DNA from: Rhodococcus aetherivorans
Lineage (GTDB): Bacteria > Actinomycetota > Actinomycetes > Mycobacteriales > Mycobacteriaceae
Assembly (NCBI RefSeq): GCF_011058165.1
Contig: NZ_JAALEG010000046.1
Span: forward strand, 1-45,912
Reading direction: 5' to 3'
DNA length: 45,912 nucleotides
Part shown: piece by piece, positions 9,552 to 23,300 of the stretch
Position numbering within the stretch: the stretch's first letter is position 1
Layout of the letters: every line of letters begins with the position of its first letter
Notes under the pieces: model-generated
The model's database searches: none
The model's input: the letters and a program-made list of their open reading frames with translations, nothing else
What the model was told of the DNA's origin: nothing
Made by a program: the position numbers and the translations under genes

Positions 9552-12500
9552 ATGCATTCTGGGCACGATCGGGGTGGTCCGAAGGCAGTTTGTGCCGGCG
9601 GAACTGAGGGATCGACGAAGACCTTCCCCCTCTCATCGGCACAGCGCGGCATCTGGTTCGCCCAGCATCTGCTCGGCGACGTGCCCATCGCGATCGCCCA
9701 GTACGTCGATCTCCGTGGCGACTTGGACTTGTCTGCGCTGACAGCCGCCGGCGCGGCGAGTGCACGCGAAATCGGCACAGGCATGCTGCGGATCGTCGAA
9801 CGGGACGGTGAACCGTTCCAACTCGTCGACGAGACCCTGACTGACCGGATCACCCACCTAGACCTGAGGAACGAGGCGGATCCCGAGGGCGCCGCCCACG
9901 CATGGATGCGCCGTGAGTACTCCACCCCCGTCGACATGCTGCACGACCGGCTCATCGAGACGGTGACACTGCGCATCGCCGACGACCGGTGGTTCCTGTA
10001 CTCCCGAATTCACCACATCGCGCTCGACGGGTTCGGAGCAATGACCTTCACGAGCCGCCTTGCCGAGCGGTACACGGCCGCCGTCGAGGGCCGCGAGCCC
10101 GGGGCGGTCACCGTCAGTGCCCTGCCCGCGATCGTCGAGGACGAGGCGCGGTATCGCACGTCCAGCAGGTTCGAAACCGATCGCACATACTGGGCCGAGC
10201 ATTGCCGAGGTCTGCCACCATCGATCAGCCTCGCCGGTCGCGCTGCCGACATCGGGCCGCATTCGGTGGTGGTCGGTACACCAATACCCGATCGGGTATC
10301 CACCGCGCTCGACCGCGTCGTCGAACCCGACTCCGGGGTAACGTTTGCCGCGGTTGTGGTCGCGGCGTTCTCCGCCTACCTGTCGCGGTTGACCGGGGAG
10401 GCGGACGTCGTGCTCAGCCTGCCGGTCACTGCACGAGTTACGGCGAAGCTACGGCGATCGGGCGGTATGGTGTCGAATGTCGTGCCGCTCCGCCTCGACG
10501 TGTCCGATTCTGTCACGCCCACCGATCTCGTCCGACAGGTGCAAGTCGCACTCGCAGGCGCACTGCGCCACCAGCGGTACCGGCACGAGGATATGAGACG
10601 CGATTCCGGCGCGGGCAGCGGCCGGCGCGGTATGTTCGGACCCGCGATCAACATCATGATGTTCCACACGGACGTTCGGATGGGGAGCGCGACCGGCCGA
10701 TTCCACGTGCTGACCACCGGACCCGTGGAGGACCTCGCGGTCAACATCTACCCAACGGAGGCGAATCGGCCGGCGCGCGTCGACTTCGAAGCCAACCCCA
10801 ACCTGTACACCGAGGCCGAGCTGCGTGGTCATCACGCACGCTTCCTCGAGTTCCTCCACGAGTTCGCCGCATTCGGAGAAGACGCTGTCGGCGACCTGGA
10901 GATCCTGCACCGGGACGAGCGCCGCGATCTCGTACCGGCTCGCGGTCCCGAAGCCCAGCCGCCGCGCCTGCTCACCGACCTGTTCACCGACGCCCTCCGT
11001 CGCAATCCGACAGGGACAGCAGTCCGTGCACCAGGGGTGCAACTCGACTATCGGCAACTCGACGTCCGGTCGAACCAGCTTGCGCGACAGCTTATTCGAC
11101 AGGGTGCGGGGCCGGAGAACTTCGTTGCACTCGCGTTGGACCGCTCTGTCGACGCCGTCGTCGCCGTGTGGGCGGTGGCCAAGACCGGGGCGGCATTCGT
11201 ACCGATCGACCCGAGGCTGCCGTTTGCGCGCATCGAAATGATGATCTCCGATTCGGGCGCACGGCTCGGGATCACGAGTCGTCGATGGGTCGATATGCTA
11301 CCACCCGGGCCGCAATGGGTTGTGCTCGACGACGACTCGGTCCGAACGCATCTAGCCGACTTGCCGGAAGAGGAGATCGGCGACGGTGAGCTGCTCCGTC
11401 CGGTACGGCTCGGCCACCCTGCTTACCTGATCTATACGTCCGGTTCGACGGGTCTGCCGAAGGGTGTCGTTGTATCAAACCACGGCCTACGGGCCTTGGC
11501 AGACGAGATGAGGGACAGATTTGCGACGACGAAGTTGTCTCGCGTGCTGCACTTCTCGTCGCCGAGCTTCGACGCCTCTGTGCTCGACTACCTGTTCGCC
11601 TTCGGTGCGGCAGCAACGATGGTGATTGCACCGGCCGAGCTGGCCGGCGGTGCCGAACTGGCGGCGCTGCTCCGGGAGGAGCAGATCACGCATGCATTCG
11701 TCACACCTGCTGCGCTCGCAACGGTCGCCGCCTTCGAACTCGACGCACTCGAGACCGTCGTCGTCGGGGGCGACGTGTGCCCGCCGGAGCTGGTGGCGCG
11801 ATGGGCAGTCGGCAGACGCATGTTCAACGCGTACGGTCCGACCGAGTCGACGGTCTCGGTGACGATGGAGGGGCCCCTCCGTGTCGGTGCAACCATCGGC
11901 ATCGGTGGCCCCATCCGGGGTGTCAGCGCGTTCGTACTCAATGCGCGCCTACAGCCTGTGCCGGTCGGTGCGGTGGGGGAACTGTACGTCGCTGGACCCG
12001 GAATCGCGCGTGGGTATCACGAGCGCCGGGCCCTGACCGCGAGCCGGTTCGTCGCCTCTCCGTACGGGGCACCCGGCGACCGCATGTACCGCACCGGTGA
12101 CGAGGTGCGCTGGCTCGCCGACTGCGAGGGGTACCGCCTCGACTACGTAGGGCGCGCCGACTTCCAGGTCAAGATCCGCGGATTCCGAATCGAACTCGGC
12201 GAGATCGACGCCGCACTCTCCGCTCAGGACGGAGTTGCGTTCGCCACCACCGTCGTCCACGAAACCGAGGCCGGGACAAAGATCCCCGTTTCGTATGTAC
12301 AGATGGAACCCGATGTACAGTTCGACGCCGCGGCGTTGTTGGACGGCATCGGACGACGCCTGCCCGCGCACATGATACCGGCGACGGCCATGGCACTGGA
12401 CCGGATTCCGCTCACGCCTGCAGGAAAGCTCGACAAGGCGGCATTGCCGCCGCCGACATTCGCATCTGCCGCTGAATACCGGTCCCCGACAACGGAGGCC

Positions 12501-15500
12501 GAACTGGCGCTGACCACCGTGATCCGAGATCTGCTCGGCCACGAACGCGTCGGGGTCGACGAATCCCTCTTCGCGCTCGGCGGTGACAGCATCGTCGCGA
12601 TGCAGATAGCCGCCCGCCTAAAGGAACTCGGATTCCAGGTCACGGCACGGCAGATATTCGAGCACAAGACTGTCGCAGCGATCGCGGCGGCTGCCGAGCC
12701 GGTCGTCGCCGGAAGTGCGCCCGTGTTGGAGGAACTCGATGGTGAGGGTGTCGGACCGATCCCGCTCACCCCCATCATCCACTCGATGCTCGATCGAGGT
12801 GACTACTCCTCCTTCGTGCAGGCAGTGTTGCTCACGCTGCCAACCGGAATCACCGAGCACTCACTCGGGGACACCGTCGCCGCGGTACTCGACCGACACG
12901 ACATCCTGCGCTCGTGGTTCCGGCGTGACGGTGCGGGTGCAGTGTTCGAAACCACCGATACAGCATGGGAACCGTCGGACCTGATAACTCGAGTCCCCTT
13001 CGCTGGCGCTCTCGACAGTGCTCGGTTCGCTCGCATCGTCGCCGAGGAATGCGACTCTGCAGCTCGACGGCTGGACCCGGCATCCGGAATCATGCTGCAA
13101 CTGGTGTGGTTCCGACCCGAGGATCCCGAAGTCCCGGGCCGACTGCTCCTCGTCGCGCACCATCTGGTAGTCGACGGCGTGTCCTGGCGGATCTTGTTAC
13201 CGGACTTCGCATCTGCCTGGATACAGGTCACCGCGGGCGGCACCCCGATGCTGCCCGAAGTCGGCACGTCGATGCGCCGATGGGCGCACGGCGTGCAGGA
13301 GGCCGCCCGCTCCGGAGTCCACCGCAAAGAACTCGACTACTGGCGCAGTGTCCTCGACTGGCCGGACCCCTTGCTCGGTACCCGTGCACTCGACCCTCTG
13401 AATGACACCATGCGGTCTGCGGGGCGAATCACGGTCCACATCACTCCCTCTGTCACCGAGACGGTGCTGAACCGGCTGCCCGAGGCGTTCGGTTGCGGCG
13501 TCCAGGACGGACTGCTCGCCGCCTTGGCTCTTGCACTGGTGCAGTGGCGCCGCGATCGCGGCGTCGAAGAGCGCTGTGCACTACTCACTGTCGAGGGTCA
13601 CGGTCGTGATGAGGACGCTGCAGTTCCCGGAGCCGACCTCGCGCGTACCGTGGGTTGGTTCACCAGCGCCTACCCCGTCCGTCTGGAAGTTCCCGACGTG
13701 AGTGTTTCCGACGCGCTCGACGGCGACCGCGCCGCCGGCGCCGTGGTGAAGGCGGTCAAGGAGCAGCTCGCCGCCGTTCCGGCCCACGGTGCCGGTTTCG
13801 GGGTGCTGCGTTACCTCGACGGCGAAACGGCTCAACTGCTCGCGGCGAATCCCGTTCCGCAGATCGGGTTCAACTACCTGGGCAGGCTTACTGCTGCGCA
13901 CCTTCCCGACGACCTGCGAGCCGTCGGCTGGCTGCCTGACCCGTACACAATGGAGCTCGCGCCCAATCGTGCCTCCGACTTGGCGCTGGCATCCGTTGTC
14001 GACATCAACGCGATGGTCGTAGACGGCGCCGACGGACCGTACCTGACCGCCTCGTTCGATTACCCGCCCGAAGTGTTGCGCGACGGCGAGGTATCCGCGT
14101 TCGCAGACCTGTGGCGTCGCGCGCTGGAGGGACTCGCTGCCCATGTGCACCGGCCGGGCGCCGGTGGATTGACACCGTCCGATCTTCCGCTCGTGTCGCT
14201 CGGCCAGAACGAAATCGAGCGGTGGGAGCACCGTCATCCCGACCTGCGGGACGTGTGGCCGCTGGCGCCGCTGCAGGCCGGACTGTTGTTCCATTCCACC
14301 CTCGCCGCCGAATCGGTCGACGTGTACACCGCGCAGCTTCGGTTCGACCTCGAAGGTGAGGTAGACCCTGCGCGGCTGTGCGCCGCGGCGAACGGTGTGA
14401 TCGCCCAACATCCGAACCTGCGGACTGCCTTCGTCTACACCGATTCCGGCACGCCCGTTCAGTTGGTCCTCGACACAGCGGAGGTTCCTTGCCGGCAGGT
14501 CGATCTCGATACGCACGGTCCCACCGCCGACACCGAGGTGGGGCGCCTGCTCTTCGAGGAACGCGTCGCTGCCTTCGATCTGACTCGCCCACCGCTGGTG
14601 CGACTGCTGCTGATCCGCACCGCCCCCCGACGGTACGTGCTCGCCGTGACGAACCACCACATCGTTCTGGACGGCTGGTCGATGCCGTTGCTGGTGCGCG
14701 AGTTGCTGATTCGCTATGCCACCGACAACGGCCAGGCGGGCCCGCCGGCGCCCCTGTATCGGACGTACCTGGAATGGTTGGCCAGCCACGACCGAGAAGA
14801 GTCGGTGCGTGCGTGGACGCGTTCCTTGGACGGACTCGATGAACCGTCGTTGCTGGCTCCTCATGCCTCCAGGACGCAGAGCGAGGTGCCCGCAGAGATC
14901 GACGTCCCGCTGTCCCCGGCGCTGGTCGAGGCGCTCGGTACAGTCGTTCGGGACTGCGGCATAACGATGAACACTGTCGTGCAGGCGGCGTGGGGTCTGT
15001 TGGTGTCGCGGGTACTCGGCAGCGACGACGTCGTCTTCGGCGCCACCGTTTCCGGTCGTCCTCCTCAGCTACCCGACGTCGAGAACATGCTGGGCCTGTT
15101 CATCAATACGGTTCCAGTGCGGGTGCGGGTCGATTCAGAGGAGACGCTGCGCGAATTCCTCGCTCGTTTGCAGGTCGAGCAGGCTGCGTTGCTCGATCAC
15201 CACTACCTCGGGCTGAGCGACATCCAGACTCCGACGGGGCTGGGAAGCCTGTTCGACACGCTTACGGTGTTCGAGTCCTACCCGATCGACAAGTCGGGGT
15301 TCGACGAGAACACCGATATCGGTGGGATGCGGGTGACCGCTCTCGACGGCTGGGACGCAACGCACTATCCGATCACTCTGACCTCGTTCCAAGAGCCGCA
15401 GTTGCGTTCACGTATCGGCTACCGGGCCGATGTCATCGACCAGGAAGCGGTCATCGCCCTCGCCGAGCGCCTCGTCCGGATCCTCGACGCCATCGCCGGT

Positions 15501-18500
15501 AACTCCGACGCTCCGGTCGGCAGCGTCGACTTGTTGACGCCCGGGGAACGTCGATTGGTACTCGAGGGATGGAACGACACAGCCGAGCCGCTCGGCAACG
15601 CGGGCGTGCTCGAGGGTTTCGCCGCGCAAGTGGCACGGACGCCGGATGCGGTAGCGGTGGTGTACGAGGACGAATCGTTGTCGTACCGGGAATTCGCCTG
15701 CCGCGTCAACCGATTGGCGCGATATCTGATCTCACGCGGCGCCGGCCCGGAGGAGGTGGGGGCGTTGGGGACGAGTCGATCGATCGAGATGTTGGTCGGC
15801 CTCTACGCGATCCTCGAATCCGGCGCCGCGTACCTGCCACTCGATCCGGAGCATCCGACCGAGCGTACGGGCTATGTGCTCGACTCCGCGAAACCCGTTC
15901 TGGTGTTGAGTACGTCGACCGACCGCGCCGCGTTGCCGAGGTCGGCGGCGGCAGTGGAACTCGACCACTTGGACGTGTCGGGATTCGCGTCGTCACGGGT
16001 GAGCGACGACGAGCGGCAGGCGCCGCTGCGGCCGGAGAATACGGCGTACGTCCTCTTCACGTCCGGTTCTACAGGTCGACCGAAGGGTGTGACGGTGAGC
16101 CATCGGTCCGTGGTGAACCAACTGGAGTGGATGCGTGATCGGTACGGTCTCGACGAGCACGACACCGTTCTGCAGAAGACGCCGATCACGTTCGATGCCT
16201 CGGTATGGGAGTTGTTCTATCCACTGCAGGTCGGATCCCGATTGGTGGTGGCAGCACCCGGAGGCCATCGTGATCCCTGGTATCTGATGCGGATGGTGGA
16301 ACGGTGGCGCGTCACCATTTTGGAGTTCGTGCCGTCGATGCTCGCGGAGCTCCTCCGCGATGCCTCGCTGCATCTACCGGCGTCGCTGCGGTTCGTGTCG
16401 GTGGGCGGTGAGGCACTGCCGGCAGGGCTGGCGACGCACCTCGCCGAGCGGACCGGTGCGGTCCTCGACAACACGTACGGACCGACCGAGACGACTGTCA
16501 CCGCGACGGTGTATCGCTGCTCCGCCCAGGTTTCGGGTGTCGTGCCGATCGGCAGCCCGGTTCGGAACACCCGTACGTTCGTTCTGGACGGCCGGTTGCG
16601 TCCGGTGCCCGTCGGGATCGCCGGCGAGTTGTATCTCGCGGGCGCGCAGCTCGCGCGTGGTTATCACGGCCGGCCGGACCTGACCGGCGAACGGTTCGTA
16701 GCCAACCCATTCGGTCCTGTGGGTTCGCGCTTGTATCGCACCGGTGACCTGGTGCGGTGGAACAACGACGGCGAACTCGAGTTCCTCGGCCGGACGGATT
16801 CCCAGGTGAAGCTCCGGGGTCTTCGGATCGAGTTGGGTGAGATCGAGGCTGCCCTGCAGCGTCACGAGGACGTCGCGCAGGCGGCGGTACTGGTCCGGAA
16901 CGAAGGGTCCACTGGGGAGTACCTTGCCGGGTACGTGGTGCCTGCGATCGGGACCGTCATCGACGAGCAGGCCGTCCTCGCCGCCGTCGCGGCGGAACTG
17001 CCGCACTATATGGTGCCGTCGGCGCTGGTGATCCTTCCGGAGCTGCCGACGACCGCGTCCGGAAAGATGAACCGCAGAGCTTTGCCGGTTCCGCAGTTCG
17101 CGGGCACAGCGGAATATGTACCGCCGCGTACCCCTGTCGAGCACAGGCTCGTCGATATCCTGACCGAGGTGCTCGGTGCTGAGCGCATCGGGCTCGCCGA
17201 CAAGTTCTTCGACCTCGGTGGGAACTCGTTGGTCGCCACCCGGGTGATCGCCCGGATCAATGCCGAATTCGGTACCGACGTGGGTGTGCGGGAGCTGTAC
17301 GACGCCTCTGACGTGGGCTTACTCGCCGGGGTCGTGGAGCTGGCGCAGGCAGATGTGGACAGCCGCCCGGTCCTGCAGGCTGTGGAACGTCCCGAGCGAA
17401 TTCCTTTGTCTCCCGCGCAATCGAGGATGTGGTTTCTCAACCGGTTCGACCCGACGACCGGCGCGTACAACGTTGCGGCCGCCCTCCGGTTGTCCGGAGC
17501 CCTGAACGTCGACGCGCTACGGTCTGCCGTGGTGGATATCGTCGACCGGCATGAGTCGCTGCGCACGGTCTATCCCGAGTCACCCGACGGTCCCTACCAG
17601 GTCATTCTTCCGACCGCCGAGGTGATCGCGGGCCACGACGTCCTCGTCACGGCGCCGGAATCCGTTCCGGAAGCCGAACTGCAACAACGGGTACAGTCCG
17701 CGGTGGCGCACGGCTTCGACGTCACCGAGCAGATACCGATCCTGCTCGATCTGATGCGGTGCGCGGACCGCGACGAGTACGTACTCGTGATGGTGGTGCA
17801 CCACATCAGCATCGACGGCTGGTCTATCCAGGTGCTCGCCCGCGATCTCGTACACGCCTACTCGGCGCGCATCTGCGGTGAGGCACCCTCGTGGCATGCA
17901 CTGCCGGTCCAGTACTCGGACTACGCACTGTGGAAGCGCTCTGTCCTCGGCGACGAGGACGATCCCGAGTCGATCGCTGCTCGCCAGATCGCCTATTGGA
18001 AAGCCGAACTGACGGGGACGCCCGAGGTCCTCGAGATTCCCACCGATCATCGTCGACCACTCGTGCCCAGCTACCGTGGCGGGACCGTCGAGTTCGGGAT
18101 GGACCGCGAATTGCACGGTTCGATCTCGGCTCTGGCGCGAGCGACGAACGCGACACCGTTGATGGTGCTGCACACCGCACTCGTGGTGCTGCTCGCACGG
18201 CTCAGCGGCACACACGACATCGTCGTCGGCTCCCCTGTCGCCGGTCGCGGGGAGCAGGTGCTCGACGAGGTCGTCGGCATGTTCGTCAACACCGTAGTGC
18301 TGCGTGCTCTCGTGGATCCGGGGCAGTCGTTCGTCGACCTGCTCGAGCGAGTGCGCGCCACCGCACTGTCCGCCTACGCCCACGCGGACGTGCCCTTCGA
18401 ACGGATCGTCGAAGTCGTCAATCCCGGACGGTCCACATCCCACCACCCATTGTTCCAGACCATCCTGGCACTCGAGGACGAGCGAGACCGCAGTGTCGAA

Positions 18501-20330
18501 CTTCCGGGGCTGCGCATCGCCGAACTGCCCGTCGAATTCCACATTGCGAAGTTCGATCTGCAACTGGTGGTGTCGGAGTCGTACGACGAAGACGGAGCCC
18601 GGACCGGCGCCCGGGCGACGCTGACCTACGCCCGGGATCTCTTCGAACACTCCACCGCCGAGACGTTCACCCGGCGCTTCGTGCGGCTCCTGCGGGAAGC
18701 CGTAACCGAACCGTCCACGGCAGTCGGTGCTCTGGAGATCATCGATCCCGCCGAACGGTCGCAGGTCCTGTGCGAGCCCGGTGACGCGCCGGTACGCACG
18801 CTGCCCGAACTGCTGGCGGATGCCGTGCGATACCCGAATGCGACAGCGATGGTGTTCGTCGATTCCGTAGCGGATACGACGACCGAACTGACCTACGGGG
18901 ACCTCGACAGGCGGTCGAATGCGACAGCTCGGTTACTCGTCGCTCGCGGCGTCGGCCCGGAACACTTCGTGACGGTCGCGATCCGCCGCTCCATCGAGTC
19001 GGTGCTCGCCCTATGGGCGGTCGCGAAGACGGGTGCAGCATTCCTGCCGGTGGATCCGACTTACCCCTCGGACCGGGTCGAACACATGCTCACCGACTCC
19101 GGCGTGAACGTCGGCATCACGACCTGCGCGGATCGTGACTCGTTGCCCGCCAGTGTGAACTGGCTGGCGCTCGACGATCCGGGGACGGTCGCCGCGATCA
19201 CTGCACAGCCGGACCATGCACTGACGGATGCGGATCGTTCCACACCGCTTCGGCCCGAGAACCCCGCGTACGTGATCTACACGTCCGGCTCGACCGGCAC
19301 GCCGAAGGGCGTCGTCGTCGGGCACGCTGGACTCGCGGCGTTCGTCGCCGAACAGCAGAAGTGGTACGGCGTGGACTCGGCATCGCGCACGCTGCACTTC
19401 GCGTCCCCGAGTTTCGATGCGTCGATCCTGGAGCTGTTGATGGCCTACGGAGGAGGTGCGACGATGGTCGTCGCTCCGGTCGACGTCTACGGCGGGGCGG
19501 AGCTGACCGCGATTGTGCGGGGCACCGCTGTGACCCACATGTTCGTCACCCCGGGCGCACTCGCGACGATGGATGCCGAGAGCCTGGACTGCGTGGGAGT
19601 TATCGTTGTCGGTGGCGAGGCCTGCGAACCGGCGCTCGTGCGCCGGTGGGCCGCGGGGCGCCGAATGTACAATGCCTACGGTCCTACCGAGTCGACCATC
19701 ATGGCCACCCACCACGGGCCGATGAGCGTGGACGCTCCGGTGCTCATTGGTGCGCCCATTGCCGGAACTGGGGCTCTGGTGCTCGACTCCTGGCTGCAGC
19801 CGGTGCCCCCAGGGGTCGCAGGCGAGCTGTACCTGCGTGGTCGAGGGTTGGCCCGCGGCTACCACGGCCGACCGGGGTTGACGGCCGAACGGTTCGTCGC
19901 CGACCCGTACGGGACGGCGACGCGGCCTACCGGACCGGCGATCTTGTCCGCTGGACGAAGCCGGGATTGCTCGAGTACCTCGGTCGCACGGACTTCCAGG
20001 TCAAGGTCCGCGGACACCGGGTCGAGCCCGGCGAAGTGGACGCCGTCCTCGCATCGCACCCGAGCGTCGATACGTCGGTTACGGTCGGTCACTCCGATAC
20101 TGGTACCGTCGTGTCGTACGTGCTCCCTGCGCCGGACAGCACGGTCGAGCCGGCAGCGCTCGCGGCGTACGCCGGACAGCTACTGCCGGCGTACATGGTT
20201 CCATCGGCGATCACGGTCATCGACACGCTGCCTCTCACCCGCGCCGGTAAGATCGACACGGCGGCGCTGCCCGCCCCGGCCTTCCTCGGTCACGAGTACG
20301 TGGTGCCGCGGACGGCGTCCGAATGGCTAG
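9552..20330 (+). CDS. non-ribosomal peptide synthetase, modules 1-3 (5' part, ends by frameshift)
   Basis: This frame encodes 3592 residues, coherent to about 19912 and then out-of-frame to the TGA at 20328-20330. Module 1: C (about 9625-10880, HHIALDG), A (about 10970-12440, [10 protein letters not shown]), PCP ([10 protein letters not shown] near 12577), E (about 12755-14170, [13 protein letters not shown]). Module 2: a DCL-type C domain ([21 protein letters not shown]), A, PCP (LGGNSLVAT near 17213). Module 3: LCL-type C (HHISIDG near 17801) and an A domain cut at its A7 region. The first C domain has no upstream loading module, so it is probably a starter C domain that N-acylates residue 1, or accepts an aryl or acyl carrier partner. 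E followed by a DCL C domain is the expected pairing and sets a D residue first. The ATG at 9552 has AGGGAGGGG 8 nt upstream. Substrate-pocket residues read by hand against GrsA: A1 DALFVGAVSK, A2 DAWESGTVTK, A3 DALFVGAIMK. I cannot translate these into amino acids with confidence. No MbtH-like, transporter or carrier-activating gene is seen nearby. Confidence 0.9.
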   Translation: MHSGHDRGGPKAVCAGGTEGSTKTFPLSSAQRGIWFAQHLLGDVPIAIAQYVDLRGDLDLSALTAAGAASAREIGTGMLRIVERDGEPFQLVDETLTDRITHLDLRNEADPEGAAHAWMRREYSTPVDMLHDRLIETVTLRIADDRWFLYSRIHHIALDGFGAMTFTSRLAERYTAAVEGREPGAVTVSALPAIVEDEARYRTSSRFETDRTYWAEHCRGLPPSISLAGRAADIGPHSVVVGTPIPDRVSTALDRVVEPDSGVTFAAVVVAAFSAYLSRLTGEADVVLSLPVTARVTAKLRRSGGMVSNVVPLRLDVSDSVTPTDLVRQVQVALAGALRHQRYRHEDMRRDSGAGSGRRGMFGPAINIMMFHTDVRMGSATGRFHVLTTGPVEDLAVNIYPTEANRPARVDFEANPNLYTEAELRGHHARFLEFLHEFAAFGEDAVGDLEILHRDERRDLVPARGPEAQPPRLLTDLFTDALRRNPTGTAVRAPGVQLDYRQLDVRSNQLARQLIRQGAGPENFVALALDRSVDAVVAVWAVAKTGAAFVPIDPRLPFARIEMMISDSGARLGITSRRWVDMLPPGPQWVVLDDDSVRTHLADLPEEEIGDGELLRPVRLGHPAYLIYTSGSTGLPKGVVVSNHGLRALADEMRDRFATTKLSRVLHFSSPSFDASVLDYLFAFGAAATMVIAPAELAGGAELAALLREEQITHAFVTPAALATVAAFELDALETVVVGGDVCPPELVARWAVGRRMFNAYGPTESTVSVTMEGPLRVGATIGIGGPIRGVSAFVLNARLQPVPVGAVGELYVAGPGIARGYHERRALTASRFVASPYGAPGDRMYRTGDEVRWLADCEGYRLDYVGRADFQVKIRGFRIELGEIDAALSAQDGVAFATTVVHETEAGTKIPVSYVQMEPDVQFDAAALLDGIGRRLPAHMIPATAMALDRIPLTPAGKLDKAALPPPTFASAAEYRSPTTEAELALTTVIRDLLGHERVGVDESLFALGGDSIVAMQIAARLKELGFQVTARQIFEHKTVAAIAAAAEPVVAGSAPVLEELDGEGVGPIPLTPIIHSMLDRGDYSSFVQAVLLTLPTGITEHSLGDTVAAVLDRHDILRSWFRRDGAGAVFETTDTAWEPSDLITRVPFAGALDSARFARIVAEECDSAARRLDPASGIMLQLVWFRPEDPEVPGRLLLVAHHLVVDGVSWRILLPDFASAWIQVTAGGTPMLPEVGTSMRRWAHGVQEAARSGVHRKELDYWRSVLDWPDPLLGTRALDPLNDTMRSAGRITVHITPSVTETVLNRLPEAFGCGVQDGLLAALALALVQWRRDRGVEERCALLTVEGHGRDEDAAVPGADLARTVGWFTSAYPVRLEVPDVSVSDALDGDRAAGAVVKAVKEQLAAVPAHGAGFGVLRYLDGETAQLLAANPVPQIGFNYLGRLTAAHLPDDLRAVGWLPDPYTMELAPNRASDLALASVVDINAMVVDGADGPYLTASFDYPPEVLRDGEVSAFADLWRRALEGLAAHVHRPGAGGLTPSDLPLVSLGQNEIERWEHRHPDLRDVWPLAPLQAGLLFHSTLAAESVDVYTAQLRFDLEGEVDPARLCAAANGVIAQHPNLRTAFVYTDSGTPVQLVLDTAEVPCRQVDLDTHGPTADTEVGRLLFEERVAAFDLTRPPLVRLLLIRTAPRRYVLAVTNHHIVLDGWSMPLLVRELLIRYATDNGQAGPPAPLYRTYLEWLASHDREESVRAWTRSLDGLDEPSLLAPHASRTQSEVPAEIDVPLSPALVEALGTVVRDCGITMNTVVQAAWGLLVSRVLGSDDVVFGATVSGRPPQLPDVENMLGLFINTVPVRVRVDSEETLREFLARLQVEQAALLDHHYLGLSDIQTPTGLGSLFDTLTVFESYPIDKSGFDENTDIGGMRVTALDGWDATHYPITLTSFQEPQLRSRIGYRADVIDQEAVIALAERLVRILDAIAGNSDAPVGSVDLLTPGERRLVLEGWNDTAEPLGNAGVLEGFAAQVARTPDAVAVVYEDESLSYREFACRVNRLARYLISRGAGPEEVGALGTSRSIEMLVGLYAILESGAAYLPLDPEHPTERTGYVLDSAKPVLVLSTSTDRAALPRSAAAVELDHLDVSGFASSRVSDDERQAPLRPENTAYVLFTSGSTGRPKGVTVSHRSVVNQLEWMRDRYGLDEHDTVLQKTPITFDASVWELFYPLQVGSRLVVAAPGGHRDPWYLMRMVERWRVTILEFVPSMLAELLRDASLHLPASLRFVSVGGEALPAGLATHLAERTGAVLDNTYGPTETTVTATVYRCSAQVSGVVPIGSPVRNTRTFVLDGRLRPVPVGIAGELYLAGAQLARGYHGRPDLTGERFVANPFGPVGSRLYRTGDLVRWNNDGELEFLGRTDSQVKLRGLRIELGEIEAALQRHEDVAQAAVLVRNEGSTGEYLAGYVVPAIGTVIDEQAVLAAVAAELPHYMVPSALVILPELPTTASGKMNRRALPVPQFAGTAEYVPPRTPVEHRLVDILTEVLGAERIGLADKFFDLGGNSLVATRVIARINAEFGTDVGVRELYDASDVGLLAGVVELAQADVDSRPVLQAVERPERIPLSPAQSRMWFLNRFDPTTGAYNVAAALRLSGALNVDALRSAVVDIVDRHESLRTVYPESPDGPYQVILPTAEVIAGHDVLVTAPESVPEAELQQRVQSAVAHGFDVTEQIPILLDLMRCADRDEYVLVMVVHHISIDGWSIQVLARDLVHAYSARICGEAPSWHALPVQYSDYALWKRSVLGDEDDPESIAARQIAYWKAELTGTPEVLEIPTDHRRPLVPSYRGGTVEFGMDRELHGSISALARATNATPLMVLHTALVVLLARLSGTHDIVVGSPVAGRGEQVLDEVVGMFVNTVVLRALVDPGQSFVDLLERVRATALSAYAHADVPFERIVEVVNPGRSTSHHPLFQTILALEDERDRSVELPGLRIAELPVEFHIAKFDLQLVVSESYDEDGARTGARATLTYARDLFEHSTAETFTRRFVRLLREAVTEPSTAVGALEIIDPAERSQVLCEPGDAPVRTLPELLADAVRYPNATAMVFVDSVADTTTELTYGDLDRRSNATARLLVARGVGPEHFVTVAIRRSIESVLALWAVAKTGAAFLPVDPTYPSDRVEHMLTDSGVNVGITTCADRDSLPASVNWLALDDPGTVAAITAQPDHALTDADRSTPLRPENPAYVIYTSGSTGTPKGVVVGHAGLAAFVAEQQKWYGVDSASRTLHFASPSFDASILELLMAYGGGATMVVAPVDVYGGAELTAIVRGTAVTHMFVTPGALATMDAESLDCVGVIVVGGEACEPALVRRWAAGRRMYNAYGPTESTIMATHHGPMSVDAPVLIGAPIAGTGALVLDSWLQPVPPGVAGELYLRGRGLARGYHGRPGLTAERFVADPYGTATRPTGPAILSAGRSRDCSSTSVARTSRSRSADTGSSPAKWTPSSHRTRASIRRLRSVTPILVPSCRTCSLRRTARSSRQRSRRTPDSYCRRTWFHRRSRSSTRCLSPAPVRSTRRRCPPRPSSVTSTWCRGRRPNG
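19911..19922 (+). other. frameshift site inside NRPS A domain 3
   Basis: The frame reads RFVADPYG up to 19913, then turns to unrelated residues. Shifted by -1, the DNA reads [13 protein letters not shown] from 19916, exactly the A7/A8 continuation. Either one base is missing, or four bases: adding a second GGCG would give [15 protein letters not shown], whose loop length equals [14 protein letters not shown] of A1. Loss of one GGCG from a GGCGGGCG tandem would explain both the shift and the shortened loop. No classical slippery heptamer is visible. Confidence 0.85.
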
Positions 20331-23300
20331 TTGCGCAAGCATATTCGGACGTGATCGGCCTCGAACGGGTCGGGGCCGAGGACGACTTCTTCGCGATCGG
20401 CGGTAACTCGCTGAGCGCGACCCGGGTCGTCGCGCGGTTGAACGCGGAGTTGGGCACCGCGCTGGGCGTGCGGGAACTGTTCGAGGCTCCGACCGTCGCC
20501 ACTCTGGCGGCGCGGGTGGATGGCGCAGATCGCCGGGAGAACCGGCCGGCGCTGGTGGCCGGCTCTCGGCCCGAGCGGATCCCGCTGTCGCTCGCACAAC
20601 AACGGATGTGGTTCCTCAATCAGTTCGATCCCGACTCGGCGGCATACAACATCCCGTTGGCGGTGCGTCTGACCGGGGCCCTCGACGTCGAAGCACTCCA
20701 GGTGGCGGTCGGGGATGTGCTGGAACGGCACGAGGTGCTGCGCACCGTCTTCCCCGCCACCGACGACGGCCCGTACCAACGGATTCTACCGGTCGGCCGT
20801 GTGCACATCGACCTCAGACCGCGAGTCGTCGAAGATGCCGGGGGGGTGCACGACGCACTCGTGGATCTACTGATGTGTGGATTCGACGTCTCGCAGGAAG
20901 TTCCCCTTCGTGGCGCGCTGTTCCGCCTCGGGCCGGACGAATACATGTTGGCCCTGGTAGTGCATCACATCAGCGGCGACGGCTTCTCCACTGTTCCCCT
21001 CGCCCGCGACGTGCTGGCTGCCTACTCTGCCCGACGCGACAGAGCTGCGCCGCAATGGGAAACGTTGCCCGTGCAGTTCGCGGATTATGCGCTGTGGCAA
21101 CGGACCGTCCTCGGCGAAGAGAACGACCCGGCCTCCATCCTCGCCCGGCAACTGTCCTATTGGGTCCGGAAGTTGGCCGACGCTCCCGCCCTACTCGAAC
21201 TTCCGACCGATCGTCCGCGTCCGGTGCAGGCGTCGAACCGCGGCGCCCACCTGGACTACGCGATCGGCCCGGAGTTGACCGCTCGGCTCCAAGACCTTGC
21301 CCGGGACCACGGTGCCACATTGTTCATGGTGTTGCATGCGGCATTGTCGGTGCTGCTTGCCCGGTCGAGCGGGAGCACCGACATCTCCGTGGGCTGCCCC
21401 ATCGCCGGCCGCGGTGAACAAGTTCTCGACGATCTGATCGGCATGTTCGTCAACACTCTGGTGCTGCGAACCGAGGTCGATCTCGCACAGCCCTTCACGG
21501 ACTTGTTGGCCTCGGTCCGCGCGACCGATCTGGCCGCCTTCGGTCACGCGGACGTTCCGTTCGAACGCGTAGTGGAGGCCGTCGATCCGCCGCGTTCACA
21601 GGCATACTCGCCGCTGTTCCAGGTGGTGCTGTCGCTGCAGAACCTCGGCGTCGGTCAGCTCGAGCTGCCGGACCTGCAGGTGGAGGCCATCGATCCGGGA
21701 GTGGACGTCGCCAAATTCGATCTGGAACTGACCGTGCGCGAGGAGTGTGGCTCCCTCGCGGTCAACCTCACCTATGCGACGGATCTGTTCGACGCCTCGA
21801 CAGCCAACGACTTCGGGGAGCGGTGGGTGCGGGTGCTCGAATCGGTCGTCAGTGACCCGTCGATCCCGATCGGCGACATCGACCCGATGGACCCGGCCGA
21901 AAGGGATCGAACCCTGGCGGTCGCTGCCCCGACGCCGGTGCTGGTGCCGGTGCGAACGCTGCCCGAGATCCTCGTGAGCGGTGTCGTCAGGAACTCGGCG
22001 GGTGTCGCGCTGTCGTGCGGTCAGGTTCAGCTCACGTATCGAGAGCTGGACGCCCGGTCCAACCAGCTCGCCCGCATGCTGATCAATCGGGGCGTCGGTC
22101 CGGAGAAGTTCGTCGCGGTCGCATTCCCGCGATCCGTCGCCTCCGTCGTGGCGCTGTGGGCGATTGCCAAGACCGGTGGGGCGTTCGTTCCGATCGATCC
22201 GAAGCTGCCGGTCGAGCGCATCGAGTACATGGCGACCGACGCCGGCACGATCCTGGGCCTCACCAGTGCCGAGACCACCCCGCTACCCGACGCGACGACA
22301 TGGCTCGCCCTCGATTCGCAGGCAGTACAGGAGGAATGCGAAAAGCATTCATCCGAACCGATTTCGGACGACGAGCGCGCCGCGCGGATCCGCCTGTCGA
22401 ATACGGCATACATGATCTACACGTCCGGTTCGACCGGCACACCTAAGGGCGTCGTCGTCACTCACCGGGGTTTGGCGGCGTTCTCCGCCGATGCCCGTCG
22501 CGAGTTGGGGCTGAGCCCGGCTTCACGTGTGCTGCGGTTCTCGTCGGCGAGTTTCGACGCGTCCGTGTTCGAGACGATCGCCGCATTCGGCGCCGGTGCG
22601 ACGATGGTCATCGCGCCACCCGACATCGTCGGGGGAACCGAGCTGAGGGACGTGCTCCGCGCCGAGCGAGTCACTCACATCATCACGGCACCGGCCGCCC
22701 TGGGAACGGTCGGAACCGAGGGGGTGAGCGACCTGCAAGCGGTGGTCGTCGGTGGCGACGTGTGCCCGCCGGAACTCGTCGCCGAGTTCGGACCGGTGTG
22801 CCGCTTCTTCAACAGCTACGGCCCGACTGAAACCACGATCATTATTACGATCACCGAGGCTCTCCTGCCGGGCGATCCCGTCACGATCGGCTCCCCGATC
22901 GAGGGCGCCGGAGCCGTGGTTCTCGACGCCCGTCTGCATCCGGTGCCTGTCGGTGTGATCGGGGAGCTGTATCTGTCGGGGGCGGGCACGGCCCGCGGTT
23001 ATCACGCCCGCAGTGCCCTCACGGCGGAGCGCTTCGTGGCTCATCCCTTCGCCGGTCCGGGGGAACGGATGTACCGGACAGGTGATCTGGTGCGCTGGAC
23101 GCGGGACGGCGAACTCGAGTTCGTGGGACGGCGCGACGCACAGGTCAAGGTGCGGGGTCTGCGGATCGAGCTCGGCGAGATCGAGACGGCGCTGAGTGGG
23201 TGCGAGGGCGTTGCGCAAGCGGCAGTGGTGCTGCACCACGTTCCACGCGTCGGTGATCAGATCGTCGGTTACGTGGTTCCGACGGCCGGCGCCGTCCTCG

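Noticed and set aside
19361..19912. ATG-initiated start for the 3' NRPS part
   Set aside because: The sequence between this ATG and 19912 is the wrong-frame shadow of A domain 3; true homology begins at the frameshift.
19905..19930. Programmed -1 ribosomal frameshift joining the two NRPS frames
   Set aside because: No X-XXY-YYZ-type slippery heptamer or obvious downstream pseudoknot was seen, and NRPS genes are not known to use this; a mutation or error is simpler.
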